A stretch of 64,000 bases of DNA, from NCBI RefSeq assembly GCF_003589595.1, contig NW_020653945.1, positions 9,239,505 to 9,303,504 of the forward strand, given 5' to 3'. The stretch comes from Hyposmocoma kahamanoa. Lineage: Eukaryota > Arthropoda > Insecta > Lepidoptera > Cosmopterigidae. A program made the position numbers and the translations under genes. Positions 11,942 through 22,234 of this stretch are shown piece after piece. Numbering within the stretch: position 1 is the first letter of the stretch; every line of letters begins with the position of its first letter. Under the pieces are notes generated by a model, which was not told where the DNA came from, ran no database searches, and saw only the letters and a list, made by a program, of their open reading frames with translations.

Positions 11942-13172
11942 TTGGTTGTCTACGTCACTATATATGTAACTCGTGAAAATTTTCGTAGTATGATCTACGA
12001 CTGTAAATGTAATTTAACAGCTCAGCGGAGCTTCGCTCGGCTTCAAACTGCTTTTGGCGATGAAGCACTATGCAAGACGACTATTTATAGCTGGTTTGCA
12101 GAATTCAAACGCGGTCGTGTGAATTTCAGTGACGAATTTCGTGATGGTCGCCCGTCCACTGCTGTGAACAGCAAAAACATCGTTGCAGGGTGCCGTATGA
12201 TCAAAACAGATAGTCATGTGACATACCATGAGATTCGGGAATCCTTAAGCATAGGCATGAGTTCAATACAATCAATACTACACAAACATTTGAGTGTGAA
12301 AAGCTGTTAGTTAGTAGCACAATTTGACTGAGACTCAAAACACGGATCGCGTCGCTTGGTGCAATGCCATGCTTACCAGATTCAACGAAGGGGCGTCAAA
12401 TTTGGTGTGGGACATGGTAACAGGTGACAAAACATGGATTTATAATTATTAATACAAAGAACGAACACTCAGAAAAAATACTCAGAAAAAATTCTTTCGA
12501 TCCGGTCGGATTCGAACCGACGTCTTCTTGCATACCGTGCCAGACGCTATACCAACTAAGCCACGGGACGAACCAACGGACCTCACGAATTCTTCTATGT
12601 GCTTGCGTCGTGTCTTTGTACTTGGTCTTTCAACGACTTTTTAGTCGTAGCGCCATCTATGAGAAATCCATGGATTTCTAGTTACGATCCCAAAGCAATA
12701 CAACAATCGGGCGTATGGATCTTTCGAGATGAGCCGAAACCAACCAAAGTGGCGCGCGTGTCAAGTGCATCTAAGCGGATGATTGCTTCTTTTTTTTTTA
12801 AATTGGACACGTGGCTACTGTTGCTTTGGAGAATCGTTGTACCGTGAATAGTGATTGGTATACGACCATTTGTTTACCAACCGTTAACGCCGTATCATCT
12901 TGCACCACGATAATGCCAGTTCTTACACGGCCAGACAGACAAATGAATTTTTGAAGGTGAACAACGTTGACCTTATGAGCCATCCCGCGTACAGTCCCGA
13001 CCTGGCACCTTGTGACTTTTATTTATTTCCAAAAATTAAGAACCAGTTACGCGGTCAACGATTTTCATCACCTGAAGAGGCTGTCAAAGCGTATGAAAAA
13101 TATGTTTCAGAGATTGTCAAGGAGGAGTGGCATAAATGTTTTCAAAATTGGTACATTCGTATGAAAACGTGA
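11942..13172 (+). pseudogene. mariner transposase, broken by SINE and frameshifts
   Basis: Cut-and-paste transposase of the D,D34D mariner type. The N-terminal helix-turn-helix region is visible (FARLQTAFGDEALCKTTIY, WFAEFKRGR, DEFRDGRPSTAV) to a stop at 12308-12310. The first catalytic Asp is in VTGDKTWIYNY, immediately before the SINE insertion (12442). Sequence resumes at 12678 with SYDPKAIQQSGVWIF and PKPTKVAR, then a frameshift in a T-run near 12790. The last part (12900-13172) has HHDNASSYTA and YSPDLAPCDFYLFP, with the two Asp residues 34 apart as expected. Stops, frameshifts and the insertion abolish function. Confidence 0.92.
12442..12668 (-). repeat. tRNA-derived SINE, family S, inserted in mariner
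   Basis: Flanked by perfect 9-bp duplications CATGGATTT (12433-12441 and 12669-12677). On the reverse strand it starts GATTTCTCATAGATGGCGC, has the A-box TGGCTTAGTTGGTATAGCG and the B-box GGTTCGAATCC, and ends TTTGTATTAATAATTAT. It gives the full-length reference for the SINE that the Transib-like element interrupts at 56382. Confidence 0.9.
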
Positions 13173-13275
13173 ATTAACGCTAACGGAAAATATTTTGAGA
13201 AAAATAAATTAATTTCTAACCATTTATTGTATTTTTTTCTTATTCATTCCGGAAACTTATAGTGCGCCTCACATA

Positions 13276-13732
13276 TAACCAGAAATAGAGACGAAATGTC
13301 ATTTAATTGTTTGAAAACTATTATGTCATATCATTACGGTAACAACTGCGTTCCGATTGGCCAGCCCGAATTCGAAACAATTGACGGGCGTCGTTATTTG
13401 TTTCACTTCAAATCGACTAGTTTAACCTGAGCTTTACTATAATGGACGAAAATTTAAAATTGACATATTAATTTTATTACGATTGTTTTGTAATTAGATG
13501 TTTTGTTATCACCGAATGGAACTTCCCCCCTAGTTAGAGAACAGAATATTTTTGTAATATACGGAGACGTACACACAGATCAGTTGGTGGCGCTGTACTA
13601 TTTCAGCTTTCTAATTTGTGATTTCAGTGCAAATGAGAGTAGATATTTAAAAGTGATATAAGGCCCATTTGCCTGATGAGATGCCTGGGATGGATGGCCC
13701 TTATTTCGTCTCTGTTTCTGGATATACACTCG
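13276..13732 (+). mobile_element. MITE family Q, copy 1
   Basis: Inverted termini ATAACCAGAAATAGAGACGA (left) and the complementary TCGTCTCTGTTTCTGGATAT (right). The interior contains TTCCGATTGGCCAGCCCGAA, shared in reverse with copy 2. No coding capacity. The left end directly abuts the mariner. Confidence 0.85.
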
Positions 13733-14150
13733 ATGGTTGAAAACCGACAATCGCCGGATCACAAATGACGACGCGCGCGTTGCGAATGCACGTAGAGTCC
13801 ACACAGGTGATATTAGTTGAGTTCATGTTAGTAGCTGCTATCAGATGGACTGCATGCACGAAGTCGATATATACATGCAACTGTATGCAATCGAAACTGC
13901 CTGCAAGCAGTTGATGTCGAAATGGAAGCACAGATGGTACTTGTACTTGTAGGTATATTTTAAGTATGTCAATTGCTGCGTTTGATTCTCGGGCTATCAT
14001 TCAAATCGACTGCAGCCGACGACATTCGCATTAACTGCACACATGCAATCCATTTATTAACATCCTTAGCATTGATTTCACCGGCGATACAGCAAATACA
14101 GTGAGAGCAGAGAGTAAGGTATTGCGTATGTATTATAGAGAATGATGAGA
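13733..14150. other. Unclassified, GC-richer block
   Basis: Contains repeated TGCATGCA-like words and several CTGCA/GCAGT motifs (13850-14050). It lies between two MITEs. No frame or terminal repeat could be fixed. Confidence 0.3.
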
Positions 14151-14154
14151 TGAT

Positions 14155-14455
14155 GAACATCATCATTAACCCTTTGTACGTCCCACTGCTGTGCACGGGT
14201 TTCCCTTCAGACGAGGGTTTAGGCCATAGTCCACCACACAGGCCGAAATGCGCGTTGGGGACTTCACACGTTTTCCAAGGGTTGTGAACCTTCTTCAACG
14301 TGCAGGTTTTTTCACGATGTTTTCCTTCACCGAAAAGCTCATGATAAATTTCGAACATAAATTCCGAGAAACTCAGAGATGCGAACCCGGATTCGAACCC
14401 ACGACCCTCTGCTTGAGAGGCAGTAGGTCAAACCATTAGGCTACCACGGCTTCAG
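14155..14455 (-). repeat. tRNA-derived SINE, family G, near full length
   Basis: The reverse strand reads GCCGTGGTAGCCTAATGGTT (A-box) and GTGGGTTCGAATCC (B-box). The body has TTTCGGTGAAGGAAAACATC and TGGTGGACTATGGCCTAAAC, ending in ATGATGATG. It is the best-preserved copy in the window. Confidence 0.9.
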
Positions 14456-14633
14456 AGATAGAGAATTAATTGACAATTATTCAGACTTCCTCATTAAAAT
14501 CAATACAAAGAGTGTTGAGGGAAGTTGAAATGTGTTAAAATTTTGAAAAGTGTACAATAAAAAAGCGGTTCGTTTTGAAGTTGGGGACGTTATGTATATG
14601 TATATAACCTCACACATATATAACATCGTGTAT

Positions 14634-15110
14634 ATAACCAGAAATAGAGACGAAATAAGGGCCATATATTCCTGGTAACAAATTAGCGATACAGCCCTCA
14701 TAAATATCAACTCTCGTTTGCACTGAAATATAGACAGGCCAACCACTGACCTGTGTGTATGTCTCGGTATATTTCAAAAAATATTCTGTATTTATTGTAA
14801 GATAATATCTCTAACAATGCCTTGCTGTTTTGTTGGTGGTGTGGGAAAAACAGTAAAACATCTAATTACAAAACAAACGGAATCACATTTCATCGGTAAT
14901 TAAATATTAAATATGTAATTTTGCAATTTTCGTCCATTACAGCAAAGCTCAAGTTAACTGGTCGATTTAAAGTGAAGCAGTTGACGACACCCGTCAATTG
15001 TTTCGAACTCGGGCTAGCCAATCGGAGCGTAGTTGTCACAGTAATGATATGGCAGAATAGTTTTCAAACAAATTATATGACATTTTGTCTCTATTTCTGG
15101 TTATATACTC
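14634..15110 (-). mobile_element. MITE family Q, copy 2
   Basis: Termini TATAACCAGAAATAGAGACG and its complement CTCTATTTCTGGTTATA, with TA on both sides. The interior matches copy 1 in reverse (AGCCAATCGGAGCGTAGTTG). Confidence 0.85.
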
Positions 15111-15117
15111 GATATGG

Positions 15118-15273
15118 GAGAAACTTTAGTTTAATTAATAATCTCGGATTTCTCAAAGAGAAAAGTTTAAGGAGACTGATATAATGACTGTAGCATCACA
15201 GTACATTACTCAACTATTATGTAAAAATTTTACCTATAGAATAAATGATTATTTGACTTTAACTTTGACTAGT
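15118..15273 (+). repeat. Jockey-like LINE 3' end, internally deleted
   Basis: TTTAAGGAGACTGATATAATG matches 5646-5666 of the longer LINE copy. A jump leads directly to the 3' end and the tail TTTGACTTTAACTTTGACT. Confidence 0.75.
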
Positions 15274-15279
15274 ACAGAA

Positions 15280-15515
15280 TACTAAAAAAACCGGCCTCAA
15301 AAGTTCGAGGAATTACATCTATTTGCCAAGTTGTATTGAAGTCGGTTGTAGGAAATTGCTTGAAACCTCCTAAAACAAAACCTCTTTCCAACAAAAAAGA
15401 ATCATCAAAATCGCTTCACGGATAGCATCACGAAATATTATCGAGTAACATACATAAAAATACATACAGTCGAATTGAGAACCTCCTCCTTTATTAAAGT
15501 CGGTTGAAAATAGCT
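15280..15515 (+). repeat. Family C repeat, full length
   Basis: Runs from AAAAAAACCGGCCTCAAAAG to AAAGTCGGTTGAAAATAG. It directly follows the LINE tail. Confidence 0.8.
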
Positions 15516-16185
15516 CTGTTAACGAGTATAACAGAATTATTGCATTAAAATAAACTTGAGAGGAAAGGTTATATAGCGGAGACCATGAGCTAGTAAACAC
15601 TGTGTGTGACGTCTCGCCATTACGAAAACAGATAAAAACGCAACGACGATCGCTGAGCGAATTTGGATACGGGTAAGTGCCTTGCAACTTCAAAACTAGT
15701 CTGAAGAAAGAAATATGAACATAAATTTTTCCGAAATCCTTTCTTTGTGTTTCAAATTGTATAGTTCAGTGAACTTCGTATACTGCCTTTTAACTTACAC
15801 GAAAGGCGCAGGACTTCCTCATTAAGCATGAACTGTGATCATTATAGGTCAATCACCAGGCCATCATCATAAGTGATCACCGTGAATGAAAGAAACAGAA
15901 CTGTAGGATCGTCGTTGTCGATCGACGTGGTCGTTGGTACCATACCTGTATTTGATAGCAATTACTGCTCATTATATTCAAGGTTATTGTTTCCCATTCT
16001 CAGAATCGATTATGACTCAGCTGAGTTCTTATTCTATTTGGGAGGAAAATAAAACTGTAAATTTCAAATATCTTTTAAGACATTTTATTTATGAAATGAA
16101 ATGAAAGAGTTTATATCAGACAGTAGGTATAGTTGCATGTCCACACAGTGTTAATAGGTACTTACAAATAAAGATGTCACGAACA
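15516..16185. other. Nothing recognised
   Basis: No coherent frame or repeat match beyond short fragments. Confidence 0.45.
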
Positions 16186-16187
16186 TT

Positions 16188-16600
16188 CGGCTACTATTCG
16201 GTATTCAGCCGAATACTACCACTATTCGGCTGAATACTCGATATCAAATAATGAAAAAAAGCACATATTATTCAAAATGTATCGTGTATAAAATACACAA
16301 ATTATTGCTTTAATACTAAAAATCAATCAGTGCCAGGTGATGAATGAAAACAATTTTTTCAGCATTGGTTGGGAACAAACAATAGACCTTTTCCTCATAA
16401 GCAATTCCTGCTTCTGAAAATACCCTCTCACTATAAACACTACTGCCAAGAGACAATGGATAAATCTCAGCAAATTCTGACTTGTATACTGCTCTGCGTT
16501 TGCAGACCACCACTTGCAAGGATCTGCCGTCCGATTTAGGCAAACAGGTTTCAAATAAAAATCCATCTCATGTGCAATAGTACATTTCTCCATATTCTCA
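16188..16600 (-). mobile_element. hAT transposon 3' remnant
   Basis: A palindromic cluster of ATTCGGCT and AGCCGAAT words at 16188-16245 lies just beyond the end of a hAT transposase remnant on the reverse strand. Such ATTCGGC-rich subterminal blocks are seen in arthropod hAT elements. The 5' part of the element is not found. Confidence 0.65.
16316..16593 (-). pseudogene. hAT transposase C-terminal dimerisation domain remnant
   Basis: Two overlapping reverse frames together carry the hATC signature. RTADPCKWWSANAEQY is in the frame starting near 16593, and SSVYSERVFSEAGIAYEEK and NAEKIVFIHHLALIDF are in the frame ending at 16316. The shift between them shows a frameshift. hATC mediates transposase dimerisation. 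The catalytic DDE region is absent, so it is a fragment. Confidence 0.85.
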
Positions 16601-16925
16601 TAATTTGCATATTATCTGTAGCGACTTCTTCAAAACAGGTCCAGAAACTGTCGTGTATTGATTCTATCATTTTTCAACAAAAGTCATCATCATTCGGTAT
16701 ACGATTGTCATAGGTTTAATTCATTGTTCGGTAAATCATAACCACTTCGCCTGTGCAGAAATTCGGCATTGAATTTGACATTGGATGAAAATCATCCGTA
16801 GTCATCTCTTAAGCATTTTTGAACAACTTCGAACACAAAACGAGGAAATTAATATAGAAAAAGTGTAGCGATACCTTAGATGGATAAATGCAAACAGTAT
16901 TGAGTCTTTTAGAATTATCACTCGC
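16601..16925. other. Probable decayed hAT interior
   Basis: Continues upstream of the hATC remnant. One more ATTCGGTA word occurs near 16694, but no frame is recognisable. Confidence 0.3.
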
Positions 16926-16929
16926 TCAG

Positions 16930-17215
16930 TTACACGAGGAGAAAGTTTTCGCGCGGCCGCCGCGAGGCAACCGCCAAGCTACCTATTTACTAGGCAACAA
17001 CATTTAAATTCCTCTGAATAACACAACCGCGCGGTCGCCGTGTAGACCAAATTCAAGCCAGCCTCTTCCGCGTGCCCGAGACGTTCATTTAAGTTAATAC
17101 GTAAAAGCTAAGTAAATAGAGCGTATTTTGCCATGACGCACGCGGTCGCTGCGCGGCGGCAACGCGGACTCCGTTCGGCGAGCGCGCGGCGGCCACGCGG
17201 GGTGAGCGCGATGAA
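16930..17215. other. CpG-rich island
   Basis: Dense in CpG (GCGCGGCCGCCGCGAGG, GCGCGGCGGCAACGCGG, GAGCGCGCGGCGGCCACGC) amid AT-rich DNA. The related GC blocks repeat three or four times with AT spacers, so it may be a repetitive element rather than a promoter. No frame is supported. Confidence 0.5.
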
Positions 17216-17254
17216 ATTCAAGTCGAATAAATGCGCCCTAACGGTGAGGGCGAT

Positions 17255-17405
17255 GATCACCTAGTTGGAAAACGATTGCTTCTCAAATGAAAAGTCGACA
17301 GTTCGAATCTCAAGTCTAAGTTATATATAACGTAAATTTATAAGTTACATTTGTGAATGTTTAGTAGCGATATTTTTCGCAAAACGATGAAGGAAACCTT
17401 ATGTC
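17255..17405 (+). repeat. tRNA-derived SINE, family G-like, diverged
   Basis: ATCACCTAGTTGGAAAACG resembles an A-box region and ACAGTTCGAATCTC a B-box. The tail word ACGATGAAGGAAACC matches the body of this SINE class. Confidence 0.5.
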
Positions 17406-17407
17406 TC

Positions 17408-17572
17408 AACGTAAGTTGACAAGTCCTATGTGCCTGTAATTTCACCAGCACCCTTACCTTTCGAAACCGGAACACAGTAATGCTGACATTACAGCTTGGC
17501 GGCAGGAATAGGTAAGGTGGCAGTACTACCCTGGACGAACTCTTTCACAAGGAGCTCTGCTGCTGCTAACGG
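17408..17572 (-). repeat. Family A copy, 5' half
   Basis: AACGTAAGTTGACAAGTCC through CAAGGAGCTCTGCTGCTGCT. It directly follows the SINE-like sequence, and a family D piece comes next. Confidence 0.85.
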
Positions 17573-17589
17573 TACTATTCACTCTAAGT

Positions 17590-17745
17590 ATAACTTGAAG
17601 TTGACTGTAAGCCGTGACCACAGGACCTGTAAAGGGCCCGAAACGTTGGTTTGTTTGAAAAAAACAAATGTACTATTTAGATTCGAAAAATTAATTTAAT
17701 TCTCTATGTGTAACAATCGAGAAAACCTAAAAACTGGATAAATAT
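17590..17745 (+). repeat. Family D repeat
   Basis: AGCCGTGACCACAGGACCTG, GGGCCCGAAACGTTGGTTTG and TGTGTAACAATCGAGAAAAC are the hallmark words of this family. The class is unknown. Confidence 0.75.
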
Positions 17746-17829
17746 GTATATTCTGGTCTATGATGATTGAAAAAAAAAGAAAAATTTTATGCAATCTATA
17801 AAACTTCTTGTCAGGTTGTCGTATAACTT

Positions 17830-18010
17830 TTTTGTAAAAAAACTGACCTTAAAAGCTCTTGGAATTACATATATTTGCCAAGTTTTATTGAAATCGATTA
17901 CCGGAAAGTGTGCGAAACCAGATTCATCTCCTCGTTTGCCTCGTTCGCTACCCTTAGAAAAAAATACAGTCGAATCGAAAACCTCCTCTTTTTTGAAGTC
18001 GGTTAAAAAT
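17830..18010 (+). repeat. Family C repeat with internal deletion
   Basis: Runs from AAAAAAACTGACCTTAAAAG to TTTGAAGTCGGTTAAAAATAG and lacks the central GAATCATCAAAATC part. Confidence 0.8.
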
Positions 18011-18139
18011 AGTAAACCTCAATATGAACAACGAGAAAAGAAAAATAGTTTCGGCTTCATAAACCACATTAACTGCAAAGCTATTAACAATAAGTTGTCT
18101 AATTAGTTAAAGAACGCCCTATAAAAGATCAAAAAGTTT

Positions 18140-18275
18140 GTTATATTTTCCTCTTTTAAGCGACTTCAATAAAGGAGTTCTTGGACTGTATTTTTTGTGT
18201 GTATGTTACGGGATTACTCCGACATATGTGAACTGATTTCACTTATTCTTTTTTGTTGGAAACGGGGTACCTCAG
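18140..18275 (-). repeat. Family C repeat, 3' half
   Basis: Reverse-oriented partner 130 bp from the forward copy (AAGCGACTTCAATAAAGGAG ... GATTACTCCGACATATG). The pair forms a loose inverted repeat. Confidence 0.75.
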
Positions 18276-18790
18276 TAGTGGTTGCGATCGTGTTTAATGT
18301 CTTTGTCAAATAATCTACGTGTTTGATGAAAATTTATCTCCAAGAGAAGTCAGAAACTCGAATAGAATAGAATAGGAAACCTAGATTGTCAGCGTTTTTG
18401 ACATTGAATCGAGCGTATGCTGTCATATTTGTCAAACAATACGTCTGAGGCTGAGTTTGAACTAGAGGCAAACAGTCAGAATTGTTGACGTTCGATTTGA
18501 TCGTTTGCAGAAAACGTGAAGCTTGAAGGATAAATTTGATAAGCAAATTGAATAATTTACAGGATGCTTAACGATTATATGCGAGTACATGTGGTCTGTG
18601 AGATAAACCATTCAATATAATGTTTGGCCTAAATGGAAATAATAAAAGTTAAAATACAAAAATTACTTTTATTTACACCCTCATACTTCAAATGAACTGC
18701 GACTTCTTACTTCAGTTTTAATTTAAGCTTATTTAAAATTTAATTTAAAAAATTTTTCACAGTTACTTGAAATCGTCGTACTGATGTACT
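18276..18790. other. Nothing recognised
   Basis: AT-rich. Small reverse frames (for example 18334-18546) lack motifs. Confidence 0.45.
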
Positions 18791-18794
18791 ACTT

Positions 18795-18965
18795 TCTATG
18801 TGGGATGCACTAAAGGAGCTTCCTCACATTTATTTTCCTGTACGTTTTCGCACCCTGGGCAATAATCGGCGGGTCCGTTGTGCCGATTGGAGGATCCTTT
18901 CACCGCGGTGACAAGCATTATTATGCTTGCGTACATCTGTCATCGATACGATAAGTACGTCATTT
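18795..18965 (+). repeat. Family H repeat, second copy
   Basis: CGCACCCTGGGCAATAATCG, GGATCCTTTCACCGCGGTG and GTCATCGATACGATAAG match 6590-6775. Confidence 0.6.
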
Positions 18966-19069
18966 ACGTTTTTTTTTCATATATCATAGATAGAATCAAC
19001 AGGAACGACCTACACAGGTTTAATATGTATCTATATATCCATACCGATTGCTGACTGGTTCCAGCTACT

Positions 19070-19546
19070 TGGAATGGACCTGTCGTCCGATTTGAACTTC
19101 AGCAGTTACATAGAATCCATGGCCAAAAATGGAGCCAGAAAGCTTCGCATTCTTTTTAGGGTGAGGCGCTCCTTCGCAACGGGACGGTTGCTTCCGCTGT
19201 ACCAAGCCTAAGTCCGTATATGGAGTACTGCTGCCACTGGGATGGCTGCCACATATGGGACGGTTCTGCTAAACACTAACTAGTCACCTTGGATTCAGTT
19301 GAAAAGCGTACCAAGAGGCTTAAAGATGACTCAAAATTAGTAGAGGTGAAGCTGCAGAGCCTTGAACACCGTCGTAAATTGCCTGCTTATCGGACATATT
19401 ACGAAAATCTACAGGATGTATTAAGTAGAGTGTGTGAGAAGATTACAATATTTCATTCCGCCTTCCCCTTTCCAACATCGGGGGACGTCTGCCTACAAAC
19501 TTGTTTCCTGAACGGTATAACTTGGGCCTTTTTAAGGCGAGAGTGA
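19070..19546 (+). pseudogene. CR1/jockey-like RT C-terminus, decayed
   Basis: One frame reads LLGMDLSSDLNFSSYIES and ARKLRILFRVRRSF, a thumb/C-terminal region typical of these LINEs, until a stop near 19209. Another (19289-19546) reads LDSVEKRTKRLKDDSKLVE and LQSLEHRRK. Stops and frameshifts separate them. The frame ends as the 516-bp element begins. Confidence 0.8.
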
Positions 19547-19552
19547 ATAGAC

Positions 19553-20068
19553 CACAGACATAAATCTAGATAAACACCGCATTTACAGGAATTAAGGAAG
19601 GAATTAGGAAAAAATGTACAAGCGGCCGTACCACGAAACTGAATGCATTATACAAAAGTGCGTTCGTTGGATATTCATGGCTTATTAACAAAGGATTACA
19701 AATATATCGCACCAAGTAAAAGCCGCAGTGTATTACAATCATGAGGCATACACTCGGTTGCATATTTGTTTTCTCGAAATATATACGAAACCAAAATAAT
19801 TGTTTTTAAAATAATTTATGCACCTTCTGATTACAAAATCACTTGCCCGTGGAAGGAAACGTACCTGTTTACCCGTTTGCTCACAGTTATGGTGCTTTTG
19901 CAATATATAATGGCACAATTACGCATTTTTCGCGCTTTCGACTGGTGTTTATCTACGGTAACGGTCGAGCGTGTTCTGATGTGTAGCAGCGGCAAGTAAG
20001 TGAATTTCACTTACTTTGGGCACGCGAAGTACATACACTTGCGGCGTCTATCTAGATTTATGTCTGTG
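19553..20068. mobile_element. 516-bp TIR element with 8-bp target duplication
   Basis: Left terminus CACAGACATAAATCTAGATA (19553-19572) is the perfect complement of the right terminus at 20049-20068, and the similarity extends about 10 bp further with mismatches. Perfect direct repeats GAATAGAC flank it (19545-19552 and 20069-20076). An 8-bp duplication suits hAT or P-type elements. No transposase is encoded, so it would be non-autonomous. An internal palindrome is at 19994-20016. Confidence 0.9.
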
Positions 20069-20329
20069 GAATAGACATTTCATAGGTGTCCATGCTTTAT
20101 CGTCGACTTCATCATTACTTTCCGTCAGGTGATATAGAGGTCAAATTAACATTTATTTTTTATATATAATTAATAATAAAAAAAGTTGACCAACAGACTT
20201 TTATCATTCTAATTAGGCAAGGAGTTGAACATCGTAAAAAGTATATTTTAAATAGGTATGAACAAGAATCTTCATCTTTTAAATGAATGTGTGAAGATGG
20301 TTGTCAAAAATGGTGCGTACATTTATTAG

Positions 20330-20628
20330 CAGCTGTAGTGCTCCTTGTGAAATAGTTCATCCAGGGGAGTACTGCCACTTTGCCTATTTCTACCGCCAAG
20401 CAGTATTGTTAGCATTACAGCGTTGTGGTTTTGAAGGGTAAGGGTGCTGGTGAAATTACAGGCACATGGGTCTTGTCAACTTATGTCTCTGGGTGACGGG
20501 CGCAGTGGCAGTGCCCCTCAGATCTTTGCGATTTTAAGCTCTCAGTGGCACTACAACTGCTATGAACAGGCGTGTGGCTTACCATCAGACTTGTTCGTCC
20601 CGTCACTTGATATTATAAAAAAATATTA
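20330..20628 (+). repeat. Family A copy, full length
   Basis: From GTAGTGCTCCTTGTGAAATA to CCGTCACTTGATATTATAAAAAA. It shows the A-rich 3' end directly on the forward strand. Confidence 0.9.
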
Positions 20629-20639
20629 CTATACTAACT

Positions 20640-21790
20640 TGACCAATTTATGAGATCGATTAGAATAGATGAGCAAAATTTCTTCATTGAAATAGATATT
20701 GTTTTGTTACATACGTTGTATATAGATTTTCTATAACTAGACATGAACGAAATTTGATTCTATTAGTTAGTAGGAAGTCCTTTCTTTTGAAAGTGTGTTG
20801 ATGGATTGAGATTTTGTTATGCAAAGTATTTGTAAAATTTTTAAAAAGGCACTAATCTATTTATAATGAAAGCGATAATTTCACGAAACTTCTACAAAAA
20901 GTAGTACACGAATATTACATTTAAACTCAACATTTTTGTAGATATGACTGGTCCTCTGTGAGAACTGAATGAGGTTATCTATCTTTTGTTTTATCTTTTC
21001 ACAAAAAGATTGGTTTCTATAATTGTTTTAGAACTTCTGTTAAATGACAAATTTTTATAAACTTCTGAGGGCGCTCTCATTGTGAGAGTACACCATGAGC
21101 ACACACACGTAATCTTATCATACGAGTATATGAAATAATCGAGATATAATACTATTATGAGAGGGAAATATCAAATTAAATAGAAATTATCATTTATTTA
21201 GAAATGTACTTTGAATCAGTGCATGCGTAATTACGAATAGACTTTGCTTTTATGTTACATTTCCTTTGAAGAAAATATATGCGAAGGGAAGCACGTAATC
21301 TGTTTAATCACGACCTTAGTTATATCAAGTAGTAATACATATAACTTGATAGTTAATTTATTTTTATGACTCTTTAATGGTTGTCTTTGCTTTAAACTTC
21401 GCAGATTATGCGATATAGAGACGTCTTTTATGGTGGCGTAATTCTAGGTTGTTTTATGAAGAGTCAATTTATGGTATTCAGTACTTTTATCATTTCATCC
21501 GTTCATTTTTGACGTTACCAGTCATGAGAAACTGTTCTGGATACGAGAATTTGTAGAAGATGTAATCATTGCTTTCATGCAAAATAATAGCTCCGATAAC
21601 TAGCGGCTTATGCAGGAAAATACACAAACGCTATAAGGAAATACCTACTGGCATAGCACATAAAAAACACATTTCTTTTACAAATAAGTTTCAATGTGAA
21701 TATGATTTCGAATACAACAAAAATATTTTGAAAAATACATTTTACAAAACCGATTTTGATTTTCTGTATTAAATAAATATAAATAATTAA
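20640..21790. other. AT-rich, nothing recognised
   Basis: No repeats shared with the window. A 67-codon frame at 21569-21772 has no motif and low-complexity composition. Confidence 0.45.
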
Positions 21791-21792
21791 AT

Positions 21793-22000
21793 ATTAGGAA
21801 GTCACTATACTTAGCATCACGGATTTGCATTAAACCGGTCAGAAAAATATTTATGTTCATGCAATACGAGCGAAAATGACGTTGTGCGTTTTGCACCGGC
21901 CGCGGAAGCGAAACGCGCAATTTGTTTTTCGCACTTATTGCATGGACATAAAGGTTTTTCTAACTGCCTCGTGATTGTGAATAAATGTGGTGAGTCCCTT
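21793..22000. mobile_element. MITE family J
   Basis: Long imperfect inverted repeats: left AGGAAGTCACTATACTTAGC with AATATTTATGTTCATGCAATA, right (reverse complement) AGGGACTCACCACATTTATT with CTTTATGTCCATGCAATAA. The arms are about 80 bp around a small GC-rich centre (GCACCGGCCGCGG). Related elements are at 54441 and 54733. Confidence 0.8.
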
Positions 22001-22009
22001 AGACAACAC

Positions 22010-22192
22010 CACATACGTGGCTCTGATTCCAAAGTAACTAGAGCACTCGTATAACACGAGAGAGGAAATCGAAAACAACGACGGTATCACAAACACCCTG
22101 AATATAGAAAATTTAATTGTCCTACATTGACCCGGTCGGGAATCGAACTCATGTATAAGCCATTCAACCACGGAGGTCGTCATTATTCGTGA
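22010..22192 (-). repeat. tRNA-derived SINE, family E
   Basis: On the reverse strand, GACCTCCGTGGTTGAATGGC gives the head, GAGTTCGATTCCCGACCGGG the B-box region, and CGTGTTATACGAGTGC the body. Confidence 0.8.
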
Positions 22193-22234
22193 ATTACATC
22201 GATAATTTGTAAAGGTCTTTACTTTATCGTAAAG

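Larger units (their letters stand above)
11787..13273 (+). mobile_element. mariner (Tc1/mariner) transposon, inactivated
   Basis: The termini are inverted repeats: left ...GGCGCACTATGAGTTCCCGG, right (reverse complement) ...GGCGCACTATAAGTTTCCGG. TA lies just outside both ends (11785-11786 and 13274-13275), the usual mariner target duplication. Removing the 227-bp SINE inside leaves about 1.25 kb, close to a full mariner. Confidence 0.9.
19050..20160 (+). mobile_element. CR1/jockey-like LINE 3' fragment, split by a TIR element
   Basis: Retains the RT C-terminal region and 3' UTR. It is interrupted at 19552 by the 516-bp element and resumes at 20077 (ACATTTCATAGGTGTCCATGC), ending near TTTATTTTTTATATATAA at about 20160. 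Confidence 0.8.
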
